From Traorella massiliensis (GTDB taxonomy: Bacteria; Bacillota_I; Bacilli_A; Erysipelotrichales; Erysipelotrichaceae), in contig NZ_LT629967.1 of assembly GCF_900104665.1 (NCBI RefSeq), positions 214,242 to 278,241 on the forward strand: a stretch of 64,000 bases of DNA. Reading direction: 5' to 3'. Position numbers and translations under genes: made by a program. Below are positions 7,752-16,727 of this stretch, one piece after another (position 1 is the stretch's first letter; each line of letters starts with the position of its first letter). Under the pieces are notes generated by a model. That model was not told where the DNA came from. It did not search any database and was given only the letters and a program-made list of their open reading frames with translations.

Positions 7752-8348
7752 TTACAACTGAAAACAAAGCTCACATTTTTCTTTGATCTGACAAACACTA
7801 AAATATTTCTCTTCAAGCGGAATCCAAGTCGAAAGAAAAATTTCAAGCCTATCTTCCCCATTCCTTTTTCTAATTCTATCCATCTGTTTCTTTTTATCAA
7901 TATCTAAAAATATCTTTAAATCATAATAAGAATATAGGCATGGATGAAGACTATAAGAACCTTCTACGATGATAACAGACTGAGCATCAATGCTCACTTC
8001 CTCACTTAGCCTTTGCAAAGAACAGTCATAACGCTGAAAGGTACATGCCCCACATTTTCTCAATGGTATCAGCACTTCCTTTTCAAAACGTTCATGATCC
8101 ACATTACCTCCAGCTTCTTGATAACGCTTAGCTGTTCTTTGATATGGCTGTAAGAAAAAATCATCCATATGAATTACCTCACAGCCTATCTTTTTACTTA
8201 AAGCGGCAGCTAACGTTGTCTTGCCCGAAGCACATCTTCCATCAATCGCAATGATCAGCAATGAATTTTCTTTCTTTTGACGTTCGATTTCATGTTGAAT
8301 CATCACTACCGATTCATCTAATGAACTCATGATCTCTGCATCAGCCAT
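7752..8348 (-). CDS. Uridine-kinase-like P-loop phosphotransferase
   Basis: A 198-residue P-loop kinase. The Walker A motif is DGRCASGKTT (about residues 35-45), followed by a VIHMDDFFLQPYQR segment of uridine/panthothenate kinase type and VIIVEGSYSLHP, where the Glu-Gly-Ser block replaces the usual Walker B tail; DRIRKRNG supplies lid arginines. Substrate cannot be read from sequence; nucleoside or a related small metabolite is likely. It is first in a two-gene unit with the DUF362 protein and is preceded by a promoter with a 19-bp spacer typical of MerR-type control. Confidence 0.75.
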   Translation of the reverse strand: MADAEIMSSLDESVVMIQHEIERQKKENSLLIIAIDGRCASGKTTLAAALSKKIGCEVIHMDDFFLQPYQRTAKRYQEAGGNVDHERFEKEVLIPLRKCGACTFQRYDCSLQRLSEEVSIDAQSVIIVEGSYSLHPCLYSYYDLKIFLDIDKKKQMDRIRKRNGEDRLEIFLSTWIPLEEKYFSVCQIKEKCELCFQL

Positions 8349-8364
8349 GACATCACCTCTAAAT

Positions 8365-8395
8365 AATATAAAACCTAAAGTTCACTTCAAGTCAA
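8365..8395 (-). promoter_or_regulatory. MerR-type promoter with 19-bp spacer
   Basis: Minus strand: -35 TTGACT (8390-8395), spacer of exactly 19 nt, -10 TATATT (8365-8370). The spacer holds a dyad ACTTGAAGTGAACTTTAGGT in which 7 or 8 of 10 positions pair, the arrangement used by MerR-family activators that untwist long spacers. No merR gene is in the window. Confidence 0.5.
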
Positions 8396-8555
8396 GTATT
8401 TTTACAATAAATTTATATAACTTTTTATTTCATTCGTTATTCAGATTTTTTTAATAGACGATCAATATAAATCAGCTATAGATAAATAAAATCATTAACC
8501 ATTTCACTCTTTTTACCATAAAAAAAGAATCATTTATATCTCAAATGAAACTTTT

Positions 8556-9125
8556 TTAATTCTTATTGATATTCGCCAATGGCTTTCTTAATGCCATATA
8601 AAGCAGTACTGCTACAAAAATGCAGATTATGGCATTAAAAGCTGTAACACCGCCACTCCATGTCAAGAAAATGGCTGCTGCATCCGCTTCAAGGCCTAAA
8701 ATGAAACGCTGAAACAGATAACCAATGATTGGGTCAAAGATAACATTGAATCCAAGTCCGGCAGCAGCACATAAAGCTGTATTCAAAACAGCTTTTTTTG
8801 TATCCTTTTCTTTAGAAACATGCATCTTTTTAGCCAATGTTCCTGAAATCCATCCGATGCAGAATTTTAAGAGAAAAGTTTTGGGAGCCGATGTGACATA
8901 ACGGGGATCTAAAAGATCAGCAATTGAAAGTCCGACAGCTCCGGCAATACCACCTTCTACGGGTCCTAAAAGCAGCGCTGAAACAACAACCACTGCATTG
9001 GCAACATGAATGGCCACCGATGAACCGCCAGTCAATGGAATATCAATTTTTCCATAGCTGAATACCGCATAATTCAATGCTGCGAAAATAGCGATATGAG
9101 CTAATGTTTTAGTGTTTTTTTTCAT
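8556..9125 (-). CDS. ECF transporter S component (substrate unknown)
   Basis: A 189-residue membrane protein with about five or six hydrophobic segments. The block GGSSVAIHVANAVVVVSALLLGPVEGGIAGAVG followed by DLLDPRYVTSAPKTFLLKF is the layout of energy-coupling-factor S components, vitamin-binding membrane subunits that borrow a shared EcfA/A'/T module encoded elsewhere. The substrate cannot be told; no riboswitch was seen ahead of it. It lies 7 bp after the DUF5662 gene and follows the inositol-phosphatase gene in the same direction, so these three may be one transcript. The 200 bp between its stop and the kinase at 8348 contain only AT-rich sequence and a weak hairpin. Confidence 0.85.
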   Translation of the reverse strand: MKKNTKTLAHIAIFAALNYAVFSYGKIDIPLTGGSSVAIHVANAVVVVSALLLGPVEGGIAGAVGLSIADLLDPRYVTSAPKTFLLKFCIGWISGTLAKKMHVSKEKDTKKAVLNTALCAAAGLGFNVIFDPIIGYLFQRFILGLEADAAAIFLTWSGGVTAFNAIICIFVAVLLYMALRKPLANINKN

Positions 9126-9132
9126 ATTTTCC

Positions 9133-9654
9133 TCATTTCAATATTTCTTTTTTAATATAGGCAACCGTTTCATCAAGTCCTTTTTGCGCATACATCTCAA
9201 GCATATTTCTTAACGTCTGCTTACTTTCTTCATTCATACAGTAGTTATGCTGATTCAACATAAAATACTCAAGTGGTTTGCTTGTCGTATAGTTATTTGG
9301 ATAATAAATCATACTGGCTGCAACCCGATCACAAAACATCTCCACAATATATTTATTAGGTATCTTTGTACCAAATACCCCTTCCCCATTGCAATCGATC
9401 CAATATTCCCAATGATGCTTATTTCTTCCTTTATGATGTAACCACCCTTTAGAATAACCGACTACCTCTTTTTCTTTATCGATAGGTGAACGATTTCCCT
9501 GAAAATATTTAACTCCTGCGGAAAATTCAACCCATGAATATTTTGATAGATCATGCAGAAGACCTTGTTTATATAAACCACATTTAAAGCATAGCTTGCC
9601 CACTTTTATCTTATGACGTGTAATCGTTGTTAAATGTCCGATAAAGCGATTCAT
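9133..9654 (-). CDS. DUF5662 family protein
   Basis: A 173-residue soluble protein rich in His, Trp and Tyr. The sequence HDLSKYSWVEF and then GWLHHKGRNKHHWEYW, with several histidines spaced like a metal-binding HD-type site, agrees with the DUF5662 family as I know it, which has no established function. Starts MNRFIGHLTTITRHK. It lies 2 bp after the inositol-phosphatase gene, hence co-transcribed with it. A hydrolase acting on a phosphorylated or nucleotide compound would be a guess. Confidence 0.75.
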   Translation of the reverse strand: MNRFIGHLTTITRHKIKVGKLCFKCGLYKQGLLHDLSKYSWVEFSAGVKYFQGNRSPIDKEKEVVGYSKGWLHHKGRNKHHWEYWIDCNGEGVFGTKIPNKYIVEMFCDRVAASMIYYPNNYTTSKPLEYFMLNQHNYCMNEESKQTLRNMLEMYAQKGLDETVAYIKKEILK

Positions 9655-9656
9655 CT

Positions 9657-10430
9657 TTACTCACCTATCATCTTTCTAATATCTTTAAAACAGCTTGGAC
9701 TGGCAAATAAAACACCGATAGGTTTAGTAAAATCAAGTTCTTCATTTCTAAGTCCCATCATCTCTACCTGTGCTTGTTTCGCAATGACATATCCTGCTGC
9801 ATAGTCCCATGGAGAAAGACGTTCCTCATAATAAGCATCTACCCTGCCACAGGCAACATAACAGATATCTAAAGCAGCACTGCCGCTTCTACGTACATCA
9901 CGACAGTTTAAATACAGCTTTTTCGCATTGTCAAACGTAATATCCGCAAGTTCTTTATTATAAGGAGCACTGCCAAATAAAACAAGTGCATGAGCAGCAT
10001 CATGATCTGCCACTTGAATCGACACTCCATTACAAGTACTTTGCTTCCCTTCTATTCCAACAAAGCATTCATCTAAATAAGGATCATAGATCACTCCTAT
10101 GATTCCTTTTTTCTTATACAATAAAGCAATCGATATACAGGAATGTTTATAGTCATACGCATAATTAGTCGTACCATCAATGGGATCAATGACCCAGGTA
10201 TATTCTTCACCAAGTTCACGCTGATCCTCTTCTTCTGCATAAAAACAGCTCGATGGAATCAATTTCGTACATTCCTCTATGATATAATGCTGACTCGCAA
10301 TATCCATATTCGTTACGATATTGGCGGCATCACTTTTTTCTTTAATTTCAAGTTCTTCTTTATGAAGGATGAGTTGCCCTGCATTTCTGGCAATTTTCTC
10401 TATTTCATTTGCAATTTTTAAAATATCCAT
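9657..10430 (-). CDS. Inositol monophosphatase family protein
   Basis: A 257-residue Mg-dependent, Li-sensitive-type phosphatase of the SuhB/IMPase family. Clear motifs: the metal-binding EEED (about residue 70) and WVIDPIDGTTNY (about residues 85-96), then SGSAALDICYVACGRVDAYYE and LSPWDYAAG, which supplies the third metal aspartate. Substrate may be inositol phosphate, a sugar phosphate or PAP. Start taken as ATG 10430, with GGAGG immediately upstream; the in-frame GTG four codons earlier overlaps that site. First gene of the unit with DUF5662 and the ECF S component. Confidence 0.92.
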   Translation of the reverse strand: MDILKIANEIEKIARNAGQLILHKEELEIKEKSDAANIVTNMDIASQHYIIEECTKLIPSSCFYAEEEDQRELGEEYTWVIDPIDGTTNYAYDYKHSCISIALLYKKKGIIGVIYDPYLDECFVGIEGKQSTCNGVSIQVADHDAAHALVLFGSAPYNKELADITFDNAKKLYLNCRDVRRSGSAALDICYVACGRVDAYYEERLSPWDYAAGYVIAKQAQVEMMGLRNEELDFTKPIGVLFASPSCFKDIRKMIGE

Positions 10431-10492
10431 ATCTACCTCCACATACAGATAATTTTAATAGTTTTTTATAGTTTTTCAAGTTATATTTATCA

Positions 10493-10521
10493 TTGACAAG
10501 TTTTCAAATTCATTGAATAAT
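10493..10521 (+). promoter_or_regulatory. Promoter of the nucleotidase gene
   Basis: Plus strand -35 TTGACA (10493-10498), 17-nt spacer, -10 AATAAT (10516-10521); transcript start would fall a few bases before the AGGAG site of the gene at 10544. Confidence 0.7.
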
Positions 10522-10543
10522 GATACTTGTTAGGAGAATCAGG

Positions 10544-12058
10544 ATGAAAATTAAGATTTATGCGACAAGTGATACTCACGGTACGATTACCCCATATCGT
10601 TACAGTGATCATAAAGAAATGAACATGGGACTGATGAAATTATCTTCTTTGATCCACAAAGATGAGCATACGTTATTGATAGATAATGGTGATGTCTTAG
10701 AAGGATCTCCACTTGATTATGTTCATCATTTAAAATTTGAAGATCAAATTCATCCAATGGCTAAATGTTTCAATGCTATGAATTATGATTATATTAATCT
10801 TGGTAACCATGAATTTAATTTTGGAAAAGAGAATGTATGGAAATATATCCATGATACAAATGCCATTTGTCTGACAAGTAATTTATTTGATAAGGGTGTT
10901 TGTTTTGGGAAAGAATATGTGATTCATGAATTTGATGAAAACAATCGTATTGCTATCGTAGGACTTACGACTCAATATATTCCCAATTGGGAACAGCCTA
11001 AAAATATCGTTGATATGACTTTTGAGAATGTTTTTGATAAACTGAAACAAACGGCTGATAAGATCAAGAAGAATGAAGATGTAAAAGGTATCTTAGTGGT
11101 ATATCACGGTGGTTTTGAAAAAGATTTAGAAAGTGGCATGCCTACTGAAAATCTTACAGGTGAAAATCTTGGTTATAAGATGTGTAGTGAGATTGAAGGA
11201 ATCGATGTCATGATCAGCGGTCATCAGCATCGTTCAATTGCTCAGTTTTGTCACGATACCTGTGTGACCCAGACCGCTTTTAACGCAAAGGAATTGGCTT
11301 ATATAGAATGGGACTTAGATACGAATGAAAAAGTTGCGAAATTAATTAGTGCTGATTGTGAAGCGGATGAAACACTTTATCCTCTGATCGAAGAGGAAGA
11401 AAAGGCAACACAAATCTATCTGGATCAGCCTTTAGGTAAGCTGGCAAGTGGTGATCTTTTGGTTCATGATGCATTTGAAGCCCGTCTTCATAAACATCCG
11501 CTAGTATCTTTTCTTAACAGGGTACAGCTTGATTTCACAAAAGCTGATTTATCTAGTGTTGCGCTATTTAATGATGCGACAGGCTTTAATTCAACCATTA
11601 CGATGCGTGATTTAGTATCTACTTATGTATACCCAAATACTTTATGTGTTGTTCGTATGAATGGCAAGACACTCAAAGAATACTTAGAAAAATGTGCGGA
11701 ATATTTTGAACTCACAGATGGTAAGATCGGCGTGGCCCCTCGTTTTCTTGCACCTAAACCTGCCCATTATAATTATGATATGGTCGATGGCGTGGAATAT
11801 ACGATTCAAGTATCCAAGCCTGTTGGTTCCCGTATCATTTCACTTACCCGTCATGGAATTCCTGTAAAAGATGAAGATTCCTTTACGATGGTCATGAGCA
11901 ATTATCGAGCTGCCTGTGGTGGTGATTTCTTTATGGTCAAGGATTGTGAACCTTTGATGGCATATCAGGAAGATATGGTGGAATGTCTTCGTCAATATAT
12001 TGAAAAACATCCTGTAATTGAAATCAATCATCAAAATAATATTAAAATTATTCCATAA
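10544..12058 (+). CDS. Metallophosphatase / 5'-nucleotidase family protein (cytosolic)
   Basis: A 504-residue two-domain enzyme of the 2',3'-cyclic nucleotide 2'-phosphodiesterase/5'-nucleotidase family. The N-terminal calcineurin-type metallophosphatase domain shows SDTHG, IDNGDVLEGSP, NLGNHEFNFG and GHQHRS (dinuclear metal ligands); the C-terminal domain (about 330-504) includes LFNDATGFNSTI and VYPNTLCVVRMNG. Unlike most relatives there is no signal peptide, so it probably acts inside the cell. Start ATG 10544 (AGGAG 7 nt before) is preferred to the ATG eight codons earlier. Single gene with own promoter and terminator. Confidence 0.9.
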   Translation: MKIKIYATSDTHGTITPYRYSDHKEMNMGLMKLSSLIHKDEHTLLIDNGDVLEGSPLDYVHHLKFEDQIHPMAKCFNAMNYDYINLGNHEFNFGKENVWKYIHDTNAICLTSNLFDKGVCFGKEYVIHEFDENNRIAIVGLTTQYIPNWEQPKNIVDMTFENVFDKLKQTADKIKKNEDVKGILVVYHGGFEKDLESGMPTENLTGENLGYKMCSEIEGIDVMISGHQHRSIAQFCHDTCVTQTAFNAKELAYIEWDLDTNEKVAKLISADCEADETLYPLIEEEEKATQIYLDQPLGKLASGDLLVHDAFEARLHKHPLVSFLNRVQLDFTKADLSSVALFNDATGFNSTITMRDLVSTYVYPNTLCVVRMNGKTLKEYLEKCAEYFELTDGKIGVAPRFLAPKPAHYNYDMVDGVEYTIQVSKPVGSRIISLTRHGIPVKDEDSFTMVMSNYRAACGGDFFMVKDCEPLMAYQEDMVECLRQYIEKHPVIEINHQNNIKIIP

Positions 12059-12089
12059 TCACTGTTTTCATGCAGTGATTATATTTTTA
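12055..12089 (+). terminator. Terminator of the nucleotidase gene
   Basis: Perfect 10-bp stem ATAATCACTG/CAGTGATTAT (12055-12082) followed by ATTTTTAT. A possible -10 TACAAT for mnmE lies just after it. Confidence 0.8.
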
Positions 12090-12115
12090 TGCTACAATAT
12101 CATGGAGGTGATATT

Positions 12116-13444
12116 ATGCTGAATGATACAATAGCGGCAATTTCTACCGCATTAAGTGAGGGGGCCATTTCCATTGTACGTGTAAGTGGTGATGATGCGA
12201 TTGAAATCGTGAATCAATGCTGTAGTATCGATCTAACCAAAAGTCCTTCCCATACGATCCGCTATGCTACATTTCAAGATCCTCATACACATGAAATTCT
12301 TGATGAAGTACTTATTAGTGTTTTTAAAGCACCTAAAACATATACTCGTGAAGATCTAGTAGAAATCAATTGTCATGGAGGCGTTTATATCACTCGTAAG
12401 ATTTTATCGATTCTTTTAGCCTGTGGTGCTCGCCTTGCGAATCCAGGTGAATTTACCCAGCGAGCCTTTTTAAATGGGCGTATTGATCTTACACAAGCGG
12501 AAGCTGTCAATGACATGATTCGTGCTAATAGTTCTACGAATGCAAAGATGGCCATTTCCGGTATCCGTGGCAGTGTAAAAAAACTGCTGGATCCACTCAT
12601 TGAAGATTTATTAAATATTATTGCTGTGATCGAAGTGAATATTGATTATCCGGAATATGATGATGTAGAGATGCTCACAAATGAACGTGTTTTACCGATG
12701 AGTCTTTCATGGCTGAATCAAATTAATGAAATCTTAAAGAAAAGTGAAAGTGGCCAGCTCTTAAAGGCCGGTATTAAAACCGCTATCGTAGGTAAGCCAA
12801 ATGTTGGCAAAAGTTCTTTGTTGAATGCCTTATTAGAAGAAGATAAAGCAATCGTTAGTGATATTGCCGGAACGACTCGAGACCTTGTGGAAGGACACAT
12901 TCAATTAGGTCAGATCCATCTTAATCTGATTGATACAGCCGGTATTCGTGATACTCTTGATACGGTTGAGAAAATTGGTATTGAGAGATCAAAAAAAGCT
13001 ATTGAGGAAGCAGAATTAGTCATTGTTGTCTTAGATGCAACAAGTGAGATCGATGAACAGGATCAATTATTATTAGACATGACGGCTGATAAAAAACGTA
13101 TCATCGTTTATAACAAAAGTGATCTTGCTGAAAAAGAGGGATTATCCATCAGTGCTGCCAAAGGTGAATTAGATGATCTGATTCATGAAATTGAATCCTA
13201 TTATGAACAGGAACTCATTTCAATACAAAATCCTATCTTAAACAATGAACGCCAGATCGGTTGTCTTATGAAAGCCCGTAATTCGATGAATGCTGCCATT
13301 GAATCATTAGAAAATGGCATCGAACTTGATATGGTAACAATTGATTTACAGGACGCTTATACACAATTAAAAGAAATATTAGGAGAAGTTTCAAGAGATG
13401 ATTTATTGGATACGCTCTTCTCTAACTTCTGTTTGGGGAAATAA
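12116..13444 (+). CDS. mnmE: tRNA uridine-5-carboxymethylaminomethyl GTPase
   Basis: A 442-residue MnmE (TrmE). Works with MnmG to modify the wobble uridine 34 of certain tRNAs using methylenetetrahydrofolate. N-terminal folate-binding domain, then GTPase domain with G1 GKPNVGKSSLL (about 220-230), G2 GTTRD, G3 DTAGIRD, G4 NKSD, and the invariant C-terminal FCLGK. Start at ATG 12116, behind GGAGGTGATATT; an upstream in-frame ATG nine codons earlier is ignored. tatD follows after 2 bp. Confidence 0.97.
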   Translation: MLNDTIAAISTALSEGAISIVRVSGDDAIEIVNQCCSIDLTKSPSHTIRYATFQDPHTHEILDEVLISVFKAPKTYTREDLVEINCHGGVYITRKILSILLACGARLANPGEFTQRAFLNGRIDLTQAEAVNDMIRANSSTNAKMAISGIRGSVKKLLDPLIEDLLNIIAVIEVNIDYPEYDDVEMLTNERVLPMSLSWLNQINEILKKSESGQLLKAGIKTAIVGKPNVGKSSLLNALLEEDKAIVSDIAGTTRDLVEGHIQLGQIHLNLIDTAGIRDTLDTVEKIGIERSKKAIEEAELVIVVLDATSEIDEQDQLLLDMTADKKRIIVYNKSDLAEKEGLSISAAKGELDDLIHEIESYYEQELISIQNPILNNERQIGCLMKARNSMNAAIESLENGIELDMVTIDLQDAYTQLKEILGEVSRDDLLDTLFSNFCLGK

Positions 13445-13446
13445 CT

Positions 13447-14214
13447 ATGGGAATTATTGATACACACGCACACGTAACTTATAAAGGCCTTGCAGATCGC
13501 ATAGATGAAATTGTCGCAAATGCCTTAAAGCATGATGTAACAAAGATCTTATGTGTTTGTTGTACAAAAGAAGAAGCTTTAAAGGCCATTGAAATTGCCA
13601 ATCAATATGATATATTTGATTGTGCTTTTGGTTATCATCCGGAAGATGTCGATCGTCTTGAAGATTCTGATTTATCAGAATTAAGAAAAATTCTTAACGA
13701 TCCACATATGATTGCCTTAGGTGAAATTGGTTTAGATTATCACTATACTAAAGACAACAAAGAAGCCCAAAAAGATTTATTTATTCGTCAAATACAATTG
13801 GCCAATGAACTTGACTTACCCATACTGATTCATATGCGTGATGCTACATTGGATACTCTTGAAATACTCAAAAAATACCCTTGTACCGGTATCATGCACT
13901 GTTTTTCAGGAAGTCTTGAAACAGCAAAAATCTGTGTAAATCTTGGCTATTACATTTCTTTTGCCGGTCCATTGACCTTTAAAAACGCAAAAGATGCACC
14001 ACAGGTATGTGAATGGGTTCCTTTAGATAAAATCTTTGTGGAAACTGATTCACCATTTCTAACACCTCATCCATTCCGTGGGAAACCAAATGAACCTGCA
14101 TATACTCATATTACCTTTGAAAAGGTATGTGAAATCAAACAGATAGATGCTGATATGCTCATGAAACAGATGGAAAAGAATTACTATACCTTATTTAAAA
14201 AAGCAAAAAAATAG
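13447..14214 (+). CDS. TatD family metal-dependent hydrolase (DNase)
   Basis: A 255-residue TatD-type TIM-barrel hydrolase. Metal ligands and motifs seen: THAHVTY at the N-terminus, ALGEIGLDYHY, PILIHMRDA, IMHCFSGS and VETDSPFLTPHP. Family members have 3'-5' exonuclease activity in vitro. Cytosolic. It begins 2 bp after mnmE and is the last gene of that transcript. Subfamily (TatD versus YcfH) is not resolved, so no gene symbol is given. Confidence 0.93.
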   Translation: MGIIDTHAHVTYKGLADRIDEIVANALKHDVTKILCVCCTKEEALKAIEIANQYDIFDCAFGYHPEDVDRLEDSDLSELRKILNDPHMIALGEIGLDYHYTKDNKEAQKDLFIRQIQLANELDLPILIHMRDATLDTLEILKKYPCTGIMHCFSGSLETAKICVNLGYYISFAGPLTFKNAKDAPQVCEWVPLDKIFVETDSPFLTPHPFRGKPNEPAYTHITFEKVCEIKQIDADMLMKQMEKNYYTLFKKAKK

Positions 14215-14242
14215 CAAGTCAATCCAAAATGACTCGCTTTTT
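14211..14242 (+). terminator. Terminator of mnmE-tatD
   Basis: Stem AGCAAGTCA/TGACTCGCT (one mismatch) followed by TTTTTAT; it also lies at the 3' end of the convergent ATPase pseudogene. Confidence 0.75.
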
Positions 14243-15048
14243 ATAAATCTAAACTATTCTCATCTAATAAGAATTGTTCTACACCAATATAAACGATTCC
14301 ATACTGATCTCTACGAACGGGACCTGATTCTCGAGTAATAATTATTTTTTTAAATGAATCATGTATGTGAATCAATGATTTTCTTTCTTGTTCTTCTTTT
14401 TCTATTGTATCCATTTTATAAGCAGACTGGATATAGTAGTATTGACTACCTAAAAATACTACAAAGTCTGTCTCTAAAATTGAACGTACTGTTTTATTCT
14501 CATTGTTTTTAGAAAACACCTCAACAACACCAATTTGTACAGAATAACCTCTTCTTATCAGCTCATTATAAATAATATTTTCCATCACATGCCCATCATC
14601 TCGATGCAAGAAATCAAGTCGTGCATTTCTTAACCCTGGATCAGCAAAATAATATTTATATGTAGCTCCTATATGTTTTCTTCTTCGCACATCCACTCGG
14701 TCTACTTTCGTAATAATAAATGCATCTTCCAGATATTTTAGATATGAATAAACAGTATCTTTACTAATATTTGCTTTCATTTTCGTTCTAAAAGTATCAG
14801 CTATAATATTGGGATTGGTTAAATTTCCAACATTGCTTGCCATTACTTTGGTTAATAATACTATCATAAACATAAATAACACTTAACTTTTTCATTTTCT
14901 TTTATCATCTTTCTATCAATCAAAAAATGAAATTTCCTAATATATAAAAAAGATTTTCCACACCTTCTTATTCCCGTAATAATCTTAACTCTTCCATTGT
15001 TCATTAAACTTATCATTTTTTTATATATAAATCTCGATTAATTATCAT
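14241..15048 (-). pseudogene. DUF4143-type AAA ATPase, internally deleted and frameshifted
   Basis: The 3' part (14241 to about 14870) still encodes the C-terminal DUF4143 domain: IADTFRTKMKANISKDTVYSYLKYLEDAF, FADPGLRNARLDF and a terminal YIGVEQFLLDENSL. The 5' end is recognisable but broken. An ATG at 15048 behind GGAGAAC begins MIINRDLYIKK and then meets a stop; one frame over, the sequence continues as SLMNNGRVKIITGIRRCGKS, an intact Walker A. After that the middle of the ATPase (about 150 residues, Walker B and the rest) is missing. So the gene is a decayed remnant with one frameshift and a large deletion. These proteins are common, function uncertain (some thought toxin/antitoxin-like or mobile). 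Confidence 0.8.
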
Positions 15049-15171
15049 TTTGTTCTCCTTTTTTGTGTATGCACACATTTTTTTCTAATAAATTCTTAGA
15101 GTATTATTCATAAATATAAATCTACATTCATGATTTATCTCTTTTGTTTCATACTATTCATGAGGTGAGTC

Positions 15172-16602
15172 ATGAAACTAAAAGAAGCTTATCAGCTGAA
15201 TGTTGAGTATTTAAATCATAAGCTAGATGTTGAAAACAATTTTGATGTATGTAATCGCAGTTTTATTCTAGGCAATAGGGAGTGTACTTTTTATTTTATT
15301 GATGGATTTGTGAAAGATGAGATTTTTGAAAAAATATTTGAATTTCTTTTAAAACTTACTCCTGATGATTTTCCTTTTAGAATGAATGTATTTGAAAAGA
15401 AAGCTATTCCTTATACTGAAGTTGAATTAATCAATGATTTTGAAACGATCATTACCCAGATTCTTTCAGGAAGCATCCTCTGTCTGATAGATGGTTATGA
15501 CTATGCCATCAGCATTGATGGAAGAACCTATCCTAACCGTTCTATTAGTGAGCCTGAAGATGACCGTGTATTAAGAGGTAGTCGTGATTCATTTGTGGAA
15601 ACGCTGGTTTTTAATACCGCACTCATACGGAGAAGAATACGAGATGAGCATTTAAAAACAGAAATACATTCTGTTGGTACGAAATCAAAAACCGATGTAG
15701 TACTTTGTTATATGAAGAATGTAGCTGATCCAAAAAACATATCAGATCTTAAAGCACAGATTACATCGATTGATATTCCATCATTATCATTAGCACAGGA
15801 ATCATTAGCAGAATGTCTCATTCAAAAAAACTGGTGGAATCCTTTTCCTAGAATACGCTATACTGAACGTCCAGATGTCGCAAGTGCAAATATTTATGAA
15901 GGAAAAATAGTAATTCTTGTAGATAATTCTCCGGCTGCAATGATTCTTCCAACTTCTTTTTTTGATTTTCTACAGGAAGCTAATGATTTCTATTTTCCTC
16001 CGCTTATTGGTACTTACTTACGTTGGGTACGTTTGATCATTTTTGCTTGTACTCTATTTTTAACCCCTCTTTGGTATCTTTATATTCAAAATCCACAGTT
16101 ATTTCCCGAATGGCTTAGCTTTCTTCAGGTTCAGGAAATGAATGCCGTCCCTATCATTATTCAGCTTTTGATCGTTGAATTTTTAATTGATGCGATCAAA
16201 CTGGCTTCTTTAAATACCCCTAGTGCTCTTAGCGGTTCTTTTGGAGTCATTGGAGCTCTTGTATTAGGAGAGTTTGCTATTAAAGCACATTGGTTTGTAC
16301 CGGAAGTTCTTTTATATATGGCTTTTGTTTCTCTTGCGAACTTTACCCAGCCTTCCTATGAATTAAGCTATGCTTTTAAACTTTGGAGAATATTGCTTTT
16401 AATATTTACTTGGGCATTTAATATTATTGGTTTTATAAGTGGTCTTGTCTTAATAGTTTTGACACTTTATTTTACACCTGCGATCCTTCATCATAATTAT
16501 CTCTTTCCACTGATCCCTTTAAATATGAAAAAATTAAAGGAACTCCTGATAAGAGTTCCTATTGATAAAAATAATGGTATATTAAATTATCGTGGGAAAT
16601 GA
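15172..16602 (+). CDS. GerA-family spore membrane protein, SpoVAF-like
   Basis: A 476-residue member of the GerA family (spore germination/SpoVA accessory proteins of the spore inner membrane). The N-terminal soluble half contains the family landmark RGSRDSFVETLVFNTALIRRRIR (about residues 143-165) and the EGKIVILVDNSPAAMILPTSF block; the C-terminal half has four or five membrane spans starting about residue 285. The longer spacing and sequence of the first half fit SpoVAF better than GerAA. It is alone here, without spoVA or gerBC partners. An ISL3 element begins directly after the stop codon but leaves the gene intact. Start ATG 15172 behind GAGGTGAG. It shows the organism has, or had, endospores. 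Confidence 0.85.
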   Translation: MKLKEAYQLNVEYLNHKLDVENNFDVCNRSFILGNRECTFYFIDGFVKDEIFEKIFEFLLKLTPDDFPFRMNVFEKKAIPYTEVELINDFETIITQILSGSILCLIDGYDYAISIDGRTYPNRSISEPEDDRVLRGSRDSFVETLVFNTALIRRRIRDEHLKTEIHSVGTKSKTDVVLCYMKNVADPKNISDLKAQITSIDIPSLSLAQESLAECLIQKNWWNPFPRIRYTERPDVASANIYEGKIVILVDNSPAAMILPTSFFDFLQEANDFYFPPLIGTYLRWVRLIIFACTLFLTPLWYLYIQNPQLFPEWLSFLQVQEMNAVPIIIQLLIVEFLIDAIKLASLNTPSALSGSFGVIGALVLGEFAIKAHWFVPEVLLYMAFVSLANFTQPSYELSYAFKLWRILLLIFTWAFNIIGFISGLVLIVLTLYFTPAILHHNYLFPLIPLNMKKLKELLIRVPIDKNNGILNYRGK

Positions 16603-16727
16603 TCCCTGCTTTAAATTTTGAGTGGGATAAGACTTTCCTCGCTTTAAATTTTAGATGGGGTTAAAAAAACTACCTCGCTTTGATAGAATTTTACTGGTCT
16701 ATTTCATTCTTATCAAAGGAGGTAGCT

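Noticed and set aside
8460-8556. Terminator after the ECF S-component gene
   Set aside because: Only a weak, AT-only stem (TTTCATTT/AAATGA) with T run; not strong enough to call.
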